NCBI GenBank assembly: GCA_002392625.1
Contig: DGHJ01000042.1
Location: 13,510 to 19,401, forward strand
Direction of reading: 5' to 3'
Source: Oscillospiraceae bacterium UBA3851
GTDB taxonomy: Bacteria > Bacillota > Clostridia > Oscillospirales > Oscillospiraceae
Length of the DNA stretch: 5,892 bases
Shown one piece after another: positions 5,093 to 5,892 of this stretch (position 1 is its first letter; each line of letters starts with the position of its first letter). The notes below the pieces were generated by a model, which was not told where the DNA came from, searched no databases, and saw nothing but the letters and a program-made list of their open reading frames with translations. Both the position numbers and the translations under genes were made by a program.

Positions 5093-5892
5093 ATGTTCAA
5101 AAAGTTCACCAACGCCTGCGTTCGCGTGGTCAACCGCTGGCTGCCTGACGCGTTCCTGTTCGCCATCATCCTGACCATCGTGGTCTTCATCGGCGCACTG
5201 ATCGCCACCAAGCTGCCCGTGATCAACCTTGAGCGCGTTGACACCACCACCGAGACTGGCGTCATTAAGATCCAGGACGATGCGCTGGAGCTGAAGACCA
5301 ATGATGTCAAGGGCGATGCCTTCAAGGCTCTTGCCGCCGACGTTGAGGTCAAGGATCCCCAGTATGTCGTGACTGCCAGCAAAGAGACCTTTAAGGACGT
5401 TGTCGCCGGCCTGGAAGCCAAGGGCTTCAAGGTCACCCCCAACATCGACGATTACACCGTCTTCGTTGCTTACAAGGACGGTGCTCCCACCCAGGCGGAT
5501 GTGGATGCTGCCGCCAAGGAGCTGGGCGCCACCGCCAAGTTTAACGGCACCATCTACACCATCAAGACCGCCAGCGACAAGCTGGACGAGGTGAAGGCCG
5601 CTCTGGAAGGCAATGGCTACACCATCGCCAGTGCTGAGGTCGTCTCCAAGACCACCAAGAGCTTCGGCCCCTCCATCTTCACCGCCTGGGGCAGCGGCAC
5701 CGGCTTCTGGAGCCTGCTGGCCTTCGCCATGCAGATGGCTCTGGTCGTGGTGTTCGGCTCCGCCGCCGCCTCCTCCGGCCCCATGAAGAAGCTTCTGCGC
5801 GCCATCGCCGGCCTGTGCCACAACAACATGCAGGCCATCGTGATCACCACCGTGGTGTCCACCATCTGCTGCTGGCTCAACTGGGGCTTCGG
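5093..5892 (+). CDS. atoE: AtoE-type short-chain fatty acid transporter with a large loop insertion (3' end outside window)
   Basis: This is a membrane carrier of the AtoE family, expected to move short-chain fatty acids such as acetoacetate or butyrate. 266 codons are visible. The family start FTNACVRVVNRWLPDAFLFA (5-24) leads into helix 1 (about 20-39). Helix 2 contains GFWSLLAFAMQMALVVVFG (204-222), followed by ASSGPMKKLLR (226-236), then a third helix ending in CCWLNWGF (259-266). All match AtoE as I remember it. Positive charges before helix 1 and after helix 2 put the 1-2 loop outside the cell. In E. coli AtoE that loop is about a dozen residues; here residues ~43-192 are inserted. The insert has two related alpha/beta modules (about 76-127 and 133-190), the second resembling the YebC/TACO1 C-terminal part. 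AAGGAG (5074-5079) lies 13 nt before the ATG, rather far. The substrate is not proven and the symbol is by family only. Confidence 0.88.
   Translation, partial: MFKKFTNACVRVVNRWLPDAFLFAIILTIVVFIGALIATKLPVINLERVDTTTETGVIKIQDDALELKTNDVKGDAFKALAADVEVKDPQYVVTASKETFKDVVAGLEAKGFKVTPNIDDYTVFVAYKDGAPTQADVDAAAKELGATAKFNGTIYTIKTASDKLDEVKAALEGNGYTIASAEVVSKTTKSFGPSIFTAWGSGTGFWSLLAFAMQMALVVVFGSAAASSGPMKKLLRAIAGLCHNNMQAIVITTVVSTICCWLNWGF

Noticed and set aside
5015..5821. Minus-strand open frame opposite the transporter
   Set aside because: It has Gly/Asp/His-rich shadow composition and is antisense to clear AtoE helices.

Overview
The window looks like chromosomal DNA of a GC-rich anaerobic Bacillota. 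The best guess is a gut Oscillospiraceae (Flavonifractor/Oscillibacter/Intestinimonas-like) species. The reasons are a clostridial-type Rnf operon in the order C-D-G-E, strong AAGGAGG ribosome binding sites, a DUF975 membrane protein, an AtoE-type short-chain fatty acid transporter, and GC-rich third codon positions. The genus is inference.

Region 1 (1-3326, minus strand) holds the first four genes of an rnf operon. These are rnfC, rnfD, rnfG and the 5' part of rnfE, which runs off the left edge; rnfA and rnfB would be expected beyond it. The genes are packed tightly: a 3-nt gap, a 4-nt ATGA overlap and a 19-nt gap. Their products form a membrane ferredoxin:NAD+ oxidoreductase that couples electron transfer to ion (Na+ or H+) pumping. 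The NAD(H)/FMN site and two [4Fe-4S] clusters of RnfC and the covalent-FMN threonines of RnfD and RnfG can be read in the sequence. A good sigma-A promoter (3383-3411) lies upstream, overlapped by two dyad symmetries.

Region 2 (3412-4298) contains a divergently transcribed DUF975 membrane protein gene of unknown function, with its own extended -10 promoter.

Region 3 (4299-5092) is about 790 bp without a credible gene. It holds a roughly 205-bp hairpin-rich element with imperfect inverted ends (4426-4630), a 34-nt homopyrimidine run, four ACCTT motifs at exact 10-bp spacing, and then the promoter and leader of the next gene. A nearly perfect 14-bp direct repeat lies on either side of that promoter, and its upstream copy sits in a sequence close to the Rex redox-repressor site.

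Region 4 (5093-5892, plus strand) is the 5' part of an AtoE/short-chain fatty acid transporter gene. The first transmembrane loop, which is only a short linker in E. coli AtoE, is expanded by about 150 residues. The insert appears to contain two related alpha/beta modules, the second resembling the C-terminal part of YebC/TACO1 proteins. This is the most unusual feature of the window. Physiologically, Rnf energy conservation next to a fatty acid (possibly butyrate or acetoacetate) transporter fits a fermenting, possibly butyrate-producing anaerobe.
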